Assembly: GCA_963805525.1 (NCBI GenBank)
Contig: CAWDUT010000004.1
Span: 930,001 to 994,000, forward strand
Direction: 5' to 3'
Source: DASQFQ01 sp963805525
GTDB lineage: Bacteria; Actinomycetota; Thermoleophilia; Solirubrobacterales; Solirubrobacteraceae
DNA: 64,000 nucleotides
Shown: positions 42,188-49,323 of the stretch, piece by piece
How the letters are laid out: each line of letters starts with the position of its first letter
How positions within the stretch are numbered: position 1 is the stretch's first letter
Translations under genes and position numbers: made by a program
Notes under the pieces: generated by a model
Databases searched by the model: none
What the model was told of the DNA's origin: nothing
What the model saw: the letters and a program-made list of their open reading frames with translations, nothing else

Positions 42188-42916
42188 GTGGCCGCGACCC
42201 TCTACGCCGTCCCCGCCTCGCATCCCTGCGCGGCGGTCGAGAAGGCGCTCCAGCTCAAGGGCATCGAGTACCGCCGGGTCGACATCCCGCCGGTCGCCCA
42301 CAAGGCCGTGCAGAAGGCGCTGTTCGGCCGCGGGACGGTGCCGGGCCTGAAGCTCGACGGGCGCAAGATCATTGGCTCGCGCGAGATCATGCGCGCGCTC
42401 GACGACGCGGTGCCCGAGCCGCCGCTGCTGCCGGCGGACGAGAAGGAGCGCAAGTCGGTCGGGCTCGCCGAGCAGTGGGGCGACGAGGTGCTGCAGCCGA
42501 TGGCGCGGCGGATCATCTGGGTCGCGCTGCGGCGCTCGCCGGATTCGATGGCCTCCTACGGCGGCGACTCCTCGCTCCCGATCCCCGACGCGGTCACGCG
42601 CTTGACCGCGCCGCTGGTCGCGCGCGCCGAGCAGAAGATCAACGACGGCACCGATCTGAACGTCCGCGCCGACCTGCGCGCGCTCGACCAGCACCTCGCT
42701 CGCGTGGAGCGGTGGATGGAGCACGACGTCGTCGGCGGCGACGCGCCCAACGCGGCCGATCTCCAGATCGGCTCGGGGCTCGCGCTGATCCTCACCGTGG
42801 GCGACGTCGCGGACGCGTTCGGCTCGCGGCGCGCCTTCGACCTGGCGCGGCGCTGGTTCCCGGGCTACCCGGGGCGCGTGCCGGCCGGCGCGCTACCGGC
42901 CGAGTGGTTCGCCTGA
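42188..42916 (+). CDS. Glutathione S-transferase-like protein
   Basis: 242 residues. The N-terminal thioredoxin-like domain (LYAVPASHPCAAVEKALQLK, then GTVPGLKLDGRKIIGSREIM) has the cis-Pro (VPGL) and the SRE-type glutathione-contact segment. The C-terminal part is all-helical (ADLRALDQHLARVERWME). Actinobacteria usually lack glutathione, so it may use another thiol or have a structural role. Its 3' end overlaps the convergent folK by 24 bp. Confidence 0.85.
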   Translation: MAATLYAVPASHPCAAVEKALQLKGIEYRRVDIPPVAHKAVQKALFGRGTVPGLKLDGRKIIGSREIMRALDDAVPEPPLLPADEKERKSVGLAEQWGDEVLQPMARRIIWVALRRSPDSMASYGGDSSLPIPDAVTRLTAPLVARAEQKINDGTDLNVRADLRALDQHLARVERWMEHDVVGGDAPNAADLQIGSGLALILTVGDVADAFGSRRAFDLARRWFPGYPGRVPAGALPAEWFA

Positions 42917-43381
42917 GCGGCGGACGGCGGCGTCGTCCGGCGTGGCGTCGGCGGCGCGAGTGCAGTCCGGGAGCGTGACCTCGGGGTCGAGCTCGAGCAG
43001 CGGCACGAGCACGAAGCGGCGGGCCGTGACCTGCGCGTGGGGCAGGGTCAGGCGGTCGGACGAGTAGGTCAGGTCGCCGAGCAGGAGGAGGTCGACGTCG
43101 ATCGGCCGCGGCCCGTGGCGGACGCCGCCGGCCTCGCGGCCCAGCTCCCGCTCGACCGCCTTGCAGGCGTCGAGCAGCGCCTCCGGGTCGAGGTCGGTCT
43201 CGATCCGGAGCACGGCGTTGAGGAACTCCGGCTGGTCGAGCACCTCGCCGACCGGCTCGGTGTCGTAGGTCGAGGAGGACGCCAGCACGCGCACGCCGTG
43301 CGCCGGCAGCGCGTCGACGGCGGCTTGCAGGTTCGCGCGGCGGTCGCCGACGTTGGAGCCGAGGCCGAGGTAGCCGGTCAC
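42893..43381 (-). CDS. folK: 2-amino-4-hydroxy-6-hydroxymethyldihydropteridine pyrophosphokinase
   Basis: 162 residues; transfers pyrophosphate from ATP to the pterin in folate synthesis. Motifs are GYLGLGSNVGDRRANLQ, STYDTEPVG, QPEFLNAVLRIETDL and the magnesium-binding HGPRPIDVDLLLLGD (DxD), followed by LPHAQVTARRFVLVPLLEL. GTG 43381 overlaps the thioesterase stop by 4 bp. It is cut off from folP-folB by 4.4 kb holding an EamA transporter and a TetR-MMPL-thioesterase unit, and is now translated behind that unit. Confidence 0.96.
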   Translation of the reverse strand: MTGYLGLGSNVGDRRANLQAAVDALPAHGVRVLASSSTYDTEPVGEVLDQPEFLNAVLRIETDLDPEALLDACKAVERELGREAGGVRHGPRPIDVDLLLLGDLTYSSDRLTLPHAQVTARRFVLVPLLELDPEVTLPDCTRAADATPDDAAVRRSGEPLGR

Positions 43382-44148
43382 CTGGGGTTCCTCACGATCG
43401 CCAGCTGGCGCGAGTGCGCGAGCAGGACGCCGTCCTCGCTCCACAGCTCGCCGTCCTCCTCCCAGGTGCCGCCCGCGCCGAGCCGCGTCGAGAACAGCCC
43501 GAGCACCCACGGGTGGTCGCCCGCCGGCACGCCGGGCGCCGCGCGCCAGTGGATCGTGAGGTCGATGGTCGGCACGAAGTTGGGCTCGTCCATGTGCGCG
43601 AACGCCGCCGGGATCCAGGCGTCGGTGAGCGCGGCGAGCAGGACCGGGTCGGCCGGCCGCGGCTCGGCGGTGCGCATCCACGCGCCGTTGTGCGGGGCCG
43701 GGAGCGGGCGCATCTCGTAGTTGGCGAGGAACGGGAACGCCCCGTCGGTGTCGAGGCTGGCGATCTCGCCCGGCGGCGGCACGTCGGGGCGCTCGAGCAC
43801 GTCCCACGACGGCTGGCCCTCGCGCCAGGCGCTGCAGGCGCCGAGCCCGTAGGCGACGGTCGCGCCGCCCTGGAGCACGCGGATCGAGGCGAACGTCGTC
43901 GTGCGGCCGGCGCGCTCGACCACCGCGCGGACCTCGAGCTCGCCCGCCTCCGGCGGCGCCAGGTAGTGCAGCGAGAGCGAGCGCGGCGACTGCTCCGGCC
44001 CAGCGAGGTCCGCCAGCGCGCGAGTGGCGAGCGCCGCCACGAGCCCGCCGTTCGGCCCGCGCTGGACGAACCAGTGCTCCTTGACCTCGGCGCGCCAGCG
44101 CCCGTCGGCGCCGTCGAGCGCCGTGTCCACGTCGAACCGGTTGCTCAC
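43378..44148 (-). CDS. Acyl-CoA thioesterase family protein (double hotdog)
   Basis: 256 residues with two hotdog halves: WFVQRGPNGGLVAALATRAL (the family GG-V motif) with SLSLHYLAPPEAGELEVRA in the first, and TIDLTIHWRAAPGVPAGDHP with DGVLLAHSRQLAIVR at the end. It belongs to the TesB-like/mycobacterial thioesterase group hydrolysing acyl-CoA. GTG 44148 overlaps the MMPL stop by 4 bp (GTGA), and its stop overlaps folK. The pairing with an MMPL exporter suggests release or trimming of an exported lipid acyl chain; inference. Confidence 0.88.
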   Translation of the reverse strand: MSNRFDVDTALDGADGRWRAEVKEHWFVQRGPNGGLVAALATRALADLAGPEQSPRSLSLHYLAPPEAGELEVRAVVERAGRTTTFASIRVLQGGATVAYGLGACSAWREGQPSWDVLERPDVPPPGEIASLDTDGAFPFLANYEMRPLPAPHNGAWMRTAEPRPADPVLLAALTDAWIPAAFAHMDEPNFVPTIDLTIHWRAAPGVPAGDHPWVLGLFSTRLGAGGTWEEDGELWSEDGVLLAHSRQLAIVRNPR

Positions 44149-46262
44149 GCCGGCGCCGTTTCCGACAGCCCGATCCGCCGGTGCAGCCGCGCCAGCGGCC
44201 GCGGCGCCCACCAGTTGCGGTCGCCCAGCAGCCGCATCAGCGACGGCACGAGCAGCGCGCGCACGATCGTCGCGTCGATCAGCACCGCGAGCGCGGTCCC
44301 GACCCCGAGCTGCTTGATGAAGATGATCTGCGAGGTCGCGAACGCGCCGATCGCGATCACGAACAGCAGCGCGGCGAACGTGACGATGCGGCCGGTCCGC
44401 TCGAGCCCGAGCGCGACCGCCTCCTCGTTGCTCGCACCGTTGTCGTGCGCCTCCTTGATGCGCGTGAGCAGGAAGACGCCGTAGTCGGTCGAGAGCCCGA
44501 ACGCGACCGCGAACAGCAGCACCGGCTGGCTCGACTCCAACGCGCCCTGACTGGTGAAGCCGAGCAGGCCCTCGAGGTGGCCGTCCTGGAAGATCAGCAC
44601 CAGCAGGCCGAACGCGGCGCTCAGCGTCAGCAGGTTCATCACCAGCGCCTTCACGGGCAGCACGACCGACCCCGTCATCACGAACAGGATGACGAGCGTG
44701 GTGCCCGCGAGGATCGCCAGCGCGAGCGGCAGCGAGTCGCTCAGCGCCTTCTGCTGGTCGAGGAACGCGGCGGTCAGGCCGCCCACCCGGACCGGCACCG
44801 GCGACTCGATCGCCCGCACGTCGCGCACCACCTCCTTGGCCTGCTCGCCGAGCGGCCGGCCGCGGGCCACGAGGTCGATCCGGTAGAGGCCGTCGGCGGC
44901 CTGCACGCGCGGCTCGCCGGCCACGCCGCGGACGTTGCCGAGCCGCTGCGCGTAGCGCTCGACCTCCGCCCTGTCTCCGGGGCCGCCGCGGGCCGCGACG
45001 AAGACCGGGGTGGCGCGGTTGGGCGGGAACTCCTTGGCGAGCGCGTCGTCGACCACGCGCGCGGAGTGATCACGCGGGAGCACGCCGGCGTCGACGCCGG
45101 TGAACTTGATGGACCAGAACGGGATCCCGAGCACGATCAGGAGCGTGGCCGCGCCGATCGCGACCGGCACCGGGCGGCGCATGATCATGTGCGAGAGGCG
45201 GTACCAGAAGCCGCCGCGCTCGGCCGACGCGTCGCGGTGGATCGACTCCTGCCAGCGCCGCGGGCTGAGCGCGTTCACGCGCGGGCCGAGCGCGGCGAGG
45301 ATGGCGGGCAGCAGGGTGGTCGCCACGAGCGCGGCCATCAGCGCGCACACGAGCCCTCCGACGCCCATCGAGTAGAGGAAGCGCAGCGGGAAGACGAGCA
45401 GCGAGGCGAGCGCCGCCGCCACGGTCACCGACGAGAACAGCACCGTCCGGCCCGCGGTGGTCATCGTCGCCCTCAGCGCCGCGCCGGTGTCGAGCCCGCG
45501 CTCGAGCTCCTCCCGGAAGCGCGAGACGACGAACAGCGAGTAGTCGATCGCGAGGCCCAACCCGAGCCCGGTGATGAGGTTCAGCGCGTAGATCGACATC
45601 GGCTCGATCGTGCCGTTGACGAACCGCATCACGAGGAACGAGAGCATGATCGTGGCGCCGCCGACCGCCAGCGGGAGCAGGGCGGCGACGACGCTGCGGA
45701 ACACGAACAGCGACAGCAGGAACAGGATCGGGAACGCGAGCAGCTCGGCGCGCGCGATGTCCTCCGACACCTGGTCGCCGACCTGGTCGCGGGCGATGTC
45801 GTTGCCGCCGATCGTCACGCCGGGGATGCGCTCGAGCCGCGGCTGCACGGTGTCGAGCACCCCGCCGCCGTTCTCGGGGAACGAGGCCGCGACGTAGGAG
45901 GAGCGACCGTCCTTCGAGACGAGGGTGCGGTCGCCGCCGCGCTCATAGCGGATGAGCTTCATGCCCGGGACCTTCAGCGCCGCCTCGACGCGGTCGAGCT
46001 TGCGCTGGCCGGCCGCCGAGTCGGCCGGCACGCCGAGCCGCACCAGCGCGACGAGGTCCGGAGCCGCGCTGTGATTGGTCGCGCGGGCGATGTCGCGCGA
46101 CGCCAGCGGCGCCTCCGAGTTGGGGTCGTCGAAGTCGCCGCTCGAGTCGAGCAGCCCGAACACCGGCCCGCCGAAGAAGCCGGCGACGAGCACCACCGCC
46201 AGCGAGCCCCACAGGAAGCGCCGGCGCCGGCGGTAGATCAGCGCGGCCAGGCGGTCGAGCAT
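44145..46262 (-). CDS. MMPL (RND superfamily) transporter
   Basis: 705 residues with 12 predicted membrane helices in two repeats, each with a large extracytoplasmic loop. It opens with a basic N-terminus and TM1 (FLWGSLAVVLVAGFFGG). The proton-relay signature GLGLAIDYSLFVVSRFREEL lies in the first half, and AFGLSTDYGVFLLTRIKEA in the second. Actinobacterial MMPL proteins export lipids or hydrophobic compounds. The ATG overlaps the TetR stop (TGATG), so regulator, transporter, thioesterase and folK form one coupled run. Confidence 0.93.
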   Translation of the reverse strand: MLDRLAALIYRRRRRFLWGSLAVVLVAGFFGGPVFGLLDSSGDFDDPNSEAPLASRDIARATNHSAAPDLVALVRLGVPADSAAGQRKLDRVEAALKVPGMKLIRYERGGDRTLVSKDGRSSYVAASFPENGGGVLDTVQPRLERIPGVTIGGNDIARDQVGDQVSEDIARAELLAFPILFLLSLFVFRSVVAALLPLAVGGATIMLSFLVMRFVNGTIEPMSIYALNLITGLGLGLAIDYSLFVVSRFREELERGLDTGAALRATMTTAGRTVLFSSVTVAAALASLLVFPLRFLYSMGVGGLVCALMAALVATTLLPAILAALGPRVNALSPRRWQESIHRDASAERGGFWYRLSHMIMRRPVPVAIGAATLLIVLGIPFWSIKFTGVDAGVLPRDHSARVVDDALAKEFPPNRATPVFVAARGGPGDRAEVERYAQRLGNVRGVAGEPRVQAADGLYRIDLVARGRPLGEQAKEVVRDVRAIESPVPVRVGGLTAAFLDQQKALSDSLPLALAILAGTTLVILFVMTGSVVLPVKALVMNLLTLSAAFGLLVLIFQDGHLEGLLGFTSQGALESSQPVLLFAVAFGLSTDYGVFLLTRIKEAHDNGASNEEAVALGLERTGRIVTFAALLFVIAIGAFATSQIIFIKQLGVGTALAVLIDATIVRALLVPSLMRLLGDRNWWAPRPLARLHRRIGLSETAPA

Positions 46263-46828
46263 CAGTCCGGGTCGGAGAGCATCGCGTGCGGGTCGAGCCA
46301 GCAGACCGCCCACTCCTCGCCCGGCCCGAGCGCCTCGAGCTGGAGCGCGGCGATGACGTTGAGCAGCATCCCGTGGGAGAAGAACGAGAACAGATCCGCC
46401 GGGGAGGCGCCGGTCGCCTCGTGCACCTGGCGCACCAGCGTGGCGAAGCCCTCGCGCACGTGCTCCTGGATCTCCGGATCGGCGCAGGCGGCGTAGCTCT
46501 GCATCTGGAACAGCAGCGCGTCGCGGTCGGCGAGCAACGCGTTGTAGGCGTCGCCCATCGCCTTCATGCGCTCCTCCGGCGGGAGGTCGGCCGCGGCCCC
46601 GGCGAACGTCGCCGCGATCCGGTCGTGCATCGCCGCGTTGCAGGCGAGGAAGAGCTCACGCTTGGTGCCGAAGAGGCGGAACAGGTACGGCTGCGAGATG
46701 CCCGCCTCGCGCGCGACCTGGTCGGTCGAGGTGCCGTTGTAGCCGTTCTGGGCGAAGTGCCGGATCGCGATCTCGACGATCTCGAGGCGGCGCTCCCCGG
46801 CGGACCGGCGGGTCGGGGCGGAGGCCAT
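46262..46828 (-). CDS. TetR-family transcriptional regulator
   Basis: 188 residues. The N-terminal HTH reads IVEIAIRHFAQNGYNGTSTD, then REAGISQPYLFRLFGTKREL, typical of TetR. The ligand domain is helical (LLADRDALLFQMQSYAAC). It most likely represses its own operon with the MMPL transporter: an imperfect palindrome AGTAAGTAGTCACT lies at 46841-46854 beside a TAACCT hexamer 7 nt before the ATG. The ligand is presumably a hydrophobic MMPL substrate. Confidence 0.93.
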   Translation of the reverse strand: MASAPTRRSAGERRLEIVEIAIRHFAQNGYNGTSTDQVAREAGISQPYLFRLFGTKRELFLACNAAMHDRIAATFAGAAADLPPEERMKAMGDAYNALLADRDALLFQMQSYAACADPEIQEHVREGFATLVRQVHEATGASPADLFSFFSHGMLLNVIAALQLEALGPGEEWAVCWLDPHAMLSDPD

Positions 46829-46835
46829 GCCGATG

Positions 46836-46854
46836 AGGTTAGTGACTACTTACT
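46836..46854 (-). promoter_or_regulatory. Probable -10 element and TetR operator of the MMPL operon
   Basis: TAACCT (46836-46841) ends 7 nt before the TetR ATG. Directly upstream, AGTAAGTAGTCACT pairs 5 of 7 positions as an inverted repeat and resembles AGTnAGTnACTnACT-like TetR sites. Confidence 0.45.
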
Positions 46855-46876
46855 TCTGCGTCAACCCTCAACCTGC

Positions 46877-47776
46877 CTAAAGGGGTCTGACCCCTTGCTG
46901 CGCGCCCACGGGCGCCGCGGCCCGTGCCGGCAGCTTCAACGTGGCCAGGAGGACTCCTCCGAGGATCACCACCACGCCGAGCAGCTGCAGCATCGACGGG
47001 TGCTCGTCGAGGATCACCACGCCGAGCGCCACCGAGCCGATCGGCTGGACCAGCAGCAGCACCGAGGTCAGCGCCGCCGGGAGCCGCGGCAGCGACACCG
47101 AGATCAGCAGCCACCCGACCACCTGCGAGGTGACCGCGAGCAGCAGCAGCCAGCCGTGGGCGGGCCAGGACGGGACGAGGTCGAGCTCGCCGAGCAGCGC
47201 GCCCGCCACGGCTGACACGACGGCCGAGGTGGCGGTCGCGTCGAGGAGCGGCCCCGCCGGGCGGCGGATATCGCGGTTGATCTCCCGCAGCACGAGCAGG
47301 AACGCTGCGTAGGCGAGCGTGGTGAGGATGCCGTAGACGGTGCCGAGCACCGGGTCGCGGCCGTAGCCGCCGGTCTCCAGCACGCCCGAGATCATCACCG
47401 CGCCGGTGAACACCACCGGCACCGCGGCGACGATCCGCCGCTCCGGCCGCTCCCCGAGGATCGCCCAGGCGCCGAACGCGACCAGCACGACCTGGAGGTT
47501 GCCGAGCACGGTCGCCAGGCCGGCGCCGACGTCGGCGATCGAGTGGTGCCAGAGGATCAGGTCGGCGGAGAACAGCGCGCCCGCGAAGGCGCCGATCCAG
47601 TGGTCGCGCCATGGCCGCCGCCCGTAGAGGCGCGCCTCACGCGCCGCGAGCAAGGCCAGCAGCGGCACCGCGTACAGGCAGCGGAACACGGCCGCCGTGC
47701 TCGGCTCCACCTTCGCGAGCTTCACGAGGATCGCGGAGAACGCGATCGTCAGCGCGCCCAGCAGCCCTGCGAGCAC
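46877..47776 (-). CDS. EamA/DMT-superfamily permease
   Basis: 299 residues, ten hydrophobic helices in two EamA halves (LAGLLGALTIAFSAILVKLA; the second half opens near GTVYGILTTLAYAAFLLVLR; late signature PIGSVALGVVILDEHPSMLQ). Exports metabolites or amino acids; substrate unknown. GTG 47776 is preferred because it begins right at TM1; the frame is open further upstream but there it overlaps folB and is not protein-like. The last seven residues (QQGVRPL) are encoded by a 17-nt palindrome. It follows folB by 32 bp. Confidence 0.9.
   Translation of the reverse strand: MLAGLLGALTIAFSAILVKLAKVEPSTAAVFRCLYAVPLLALLAAREARLYGRRPWRDHWIGAFAGALFSADLILWHHSIADVGAGLATVLGNLQVVLVAFGAWAILGERPERRIVAAVPVVFTGAVMISGVLETGGYGRDPVLGTVYGILTTLAYAAFLLVLREINRDIRRPAGPLLDATATSAVVSAVAGALLGELDLVPSWPAHGWLLLLAVTSQVVGWLLISVSLPRLPAALTSVLLLVQPIGSVALGVVILDEHPSMLQLLGVVVILGGVLLATLKLPARAAAPVGAQQGVRPL
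46880..46896. repeat. 17-nt palindrome AAGGGGTC-T-GACCCCTT at the EamA gene end
   Basis: Perfect 8-bp arms around one base. It forms the last codons of the EamA gene and shares the core GGGTCTGACC with the inverted repeat in ispD. Possibly a dispersed palindromic unit or part of a terminator. Confidence 0.85.
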
Positions 47777-47808
47777 CGGCCGGCGGCCCCAGCGGGGTCC
47801 GCCGTCGC

Positions 47809-48246
47809 TCAGTGCTCCTCCCGCCAGACCTCGACCGAGACCTCCTCGACCGGCAGCGGGATCGGCGGCTCCGGCTTGCTCGCCTTCACCGTCACGCTCT
47901 CGGCGCCGAACTGGGTGGAGAGCCGCTCCGCGATCACCGCGCACAGCCGCTCGAGCGTCTTGTACGAGCGCGCCTGCGCGGCAAGCGCGATCGCCTGGCA
48001 GACCTCGGCGTAATCGACCGTGTCCTCGACCCGGTCGGTCACCAGCGCATCGGGCTCGCCGACGTCGAAGCGGACGTCGAGCACGAGCCGCTGGCCGATC
48101 TCTCGCTCGGCAGCGGTGACGCCGTGATGCGTGTACAGCGAGAGGCCGACGATCTCGACCGTGACGCCGACCTCGGGACCTTCCCGTTCGTCGTCGTCGT
48201 CCGTCAGGTCGTCGTCGTCGTAGTCCTCGGGCTCGTCGCGGGCCAT
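47809..48246 (-). CDS. folB: Dihydroneopterin aldolase with acidic N-terminal extension
   Basis: 145 residues; cleaves dihydroneopterin to the pterin used by FolK. The core begins VEIVGLSLYTHHGVTAAERE (substrate Glu in AAERE), followed by DTVDYAEVCQAIALAAQ, SYKTLERLCAVIAERL and the catalytic-Lys region VKASKPEPPI. An extra ~26 residues rich in Asp (EDYDDDDLTDDDDERE) precede the core and arise from a 43-bp overlap with the folP end. No later start codon exists before the core, so the extension appears genuine. Confidence 0.94.
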   Translation of the reverse strand: MARDEPEDYDDDDLTDDDDEREGPEVGVTVEIVGLSLYTHHGVTAAEREIGQRLVLDVRFDVGEPDALVTDRVEDTVDYAEVCQAIALAAQARSYKTLERLCAVIAERLSTQFGAESVTVKASKPEPPIPLPVEEVSVEVWREEH

Positions 48247-49034
48247 CGGTCCGTCAACGTAGCAGCGGCCACCGTGAGCGCATCGACCGTCTCCGGCACG
48301 TCGTGGACACGGAAGATCGACGCACCGCGCTCGAGCGCGAGCACGTTCGCGGCGGCGGTCGCCACCGCGCGGTCGTCGACGTCGCGGCCGGTGAGCTTGC
48401 CGAGGAACGACTTGCGCGAGACGCCGAACACCACGGGGCGCCCGAGCGCGACGATCTCGTCCAGCCGCCGGATCAGCTCGAGGTTGTGCTCGACGGTCTT
48501 GCCGAAGCCGATGCCGGGGTCGAGCATCACCCGCTCCTCGGCCACGCCCTCGCCGACCGCGTACGCGAGCCGCGCCTCGAGGAACGCCTTGACCTCGGAG
48601 ACGACGTCGTCGTAGCGCGGGTCCTGCTGCATCGTCCGCGGCGTGCCGAGCATGTGCATGAGGCAGCAGTCGACGCCGCGGTCGGCCACCAGCCCGGCCA
48701 GCTCCGGATCGCCGCGGAAGGCGGTGACGTCGTTGACGTAGTCGGCGCCGGCGTCGAGCGCGGCCGCGGCCACGCGCGCCTTCGAGGTGTCGATCGAGAC
48801 CCGCGCCACGTCCGCCAGTCCTTCGACGACCGGCACGACCCGCCGCAGCTCCTCGTCCTCGGTCACCGGATCGGCGCCCGGGCGGGTGGACTCACCGCCG
48901 ACGTCGAGGATCGCGGCGCCTTCGGCCGCGAGCTGCTCACCGTGGCCGATCGCCGCGCGCGCGTCGAGGTAGCGACCGCCGTCGGAGAACGAGTCGGGCG
49001 TGACGTTGATCACGCCCATGATCGTGTAGGTCAC
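48204..49034 (-). CDS. folP: Dihydropteroate synthase
   Basis: 276 residues; condenses pterin pyrophosphate with p-aminobenzoate, the sulfonamide target. Signatures are IMGVINVTPDSFSDGGRY, ILDVGGESTRPGADP, VSIDTSKARVAAAALDAGAD and DPGIGFGKTVEHN. The C-terminus ends in six threonines encoded by the sequence that also begins folB. GTG start at 49034, with TAGCGT 7 nt upstream (leaderless spacing). folE, usually between ftsH and folP, is absent. Confidence 0.97.
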   Translation of the reverse strand: MTYTIMGVINVTPDSFSDGGRYLDARAAIGHGEQLAAEGAAILDVGGESTRPGADPVTEDEELRRVVPVVEGLADVARVSIDTSKARVAAAALDAGADYVNDVTAFRGDPELAGLVADRGVDCCLMHMLGTPRTMQQDPRYDDVVSEVKAFLEARLAYAVGEGVAEERVMLDPGIGFGKTVEHNLELIRRLDEIVALGRPVVFGVSRKSFLGKLTGRDVDDRAVATAAANVLALERGASIFRVHDVPETVDALTVAAATLTDRWPATSPRTTTTTT

Positions 49035-49041
49035 TCAGGTG

Positions 49042-49047
49042 ACGCTA
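49042..49047 (-). promoter_or_regulatory. Probable -10 element of the fol genes (leaderless spacing)
   Basis: TAGCGT ends 7 nt before the folP GTG. Confidence 0.4.
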
Positions 49048-49248
49048 GCCGACCTGCGGGCCCGACAGCGCGGAGCGCAGCGAGGCGATCTCCGTCACGG
49101 CTGCCGAGGTGTAGGCGGCGCGCCAGACCTCGATCTCGCCCTCGAGATCGTTGAGGTAGGCGGGCACGCCGGTCAGGCCCCACTCCGCCGCGGCGGCGCG
49201 CTCGGCCTCGAGGGCCTTGAGCTGGGTGCGAAGTTCCAACGTGTCCAT
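49045..49248 (-). CDS. Small coiled-coil protein of unknown function
   Basis: 67 residues, mostly one amphipathic helix pair (LRTQLKALEAERAAAAEWG, then YLNDLEGEIEVWRAAYTSAA). Codon bias matches the neighbours and it fits neatly between folP (10 bp downstream) and the SpoIIE-GNAT gene (75 bp upstream), so it is probably real. No family recognised; no ribosome-binding site of note. Confidence 0.6.
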   Translation of the reverse strand: MDTLELRTQLKALEAERAAAAEWGLTGVPAYLNDLEGEIEVWRAAYTSAAVTEIASLRSALSGPQVG

Positions 49249-49323
49249 GGCGGGAACTCTCCCACCGGCGCGGGAGGCCGCCGAGGGGGGCGAACTGGCC
49301 TCTCATGGTGCGGGAGACCGCAC

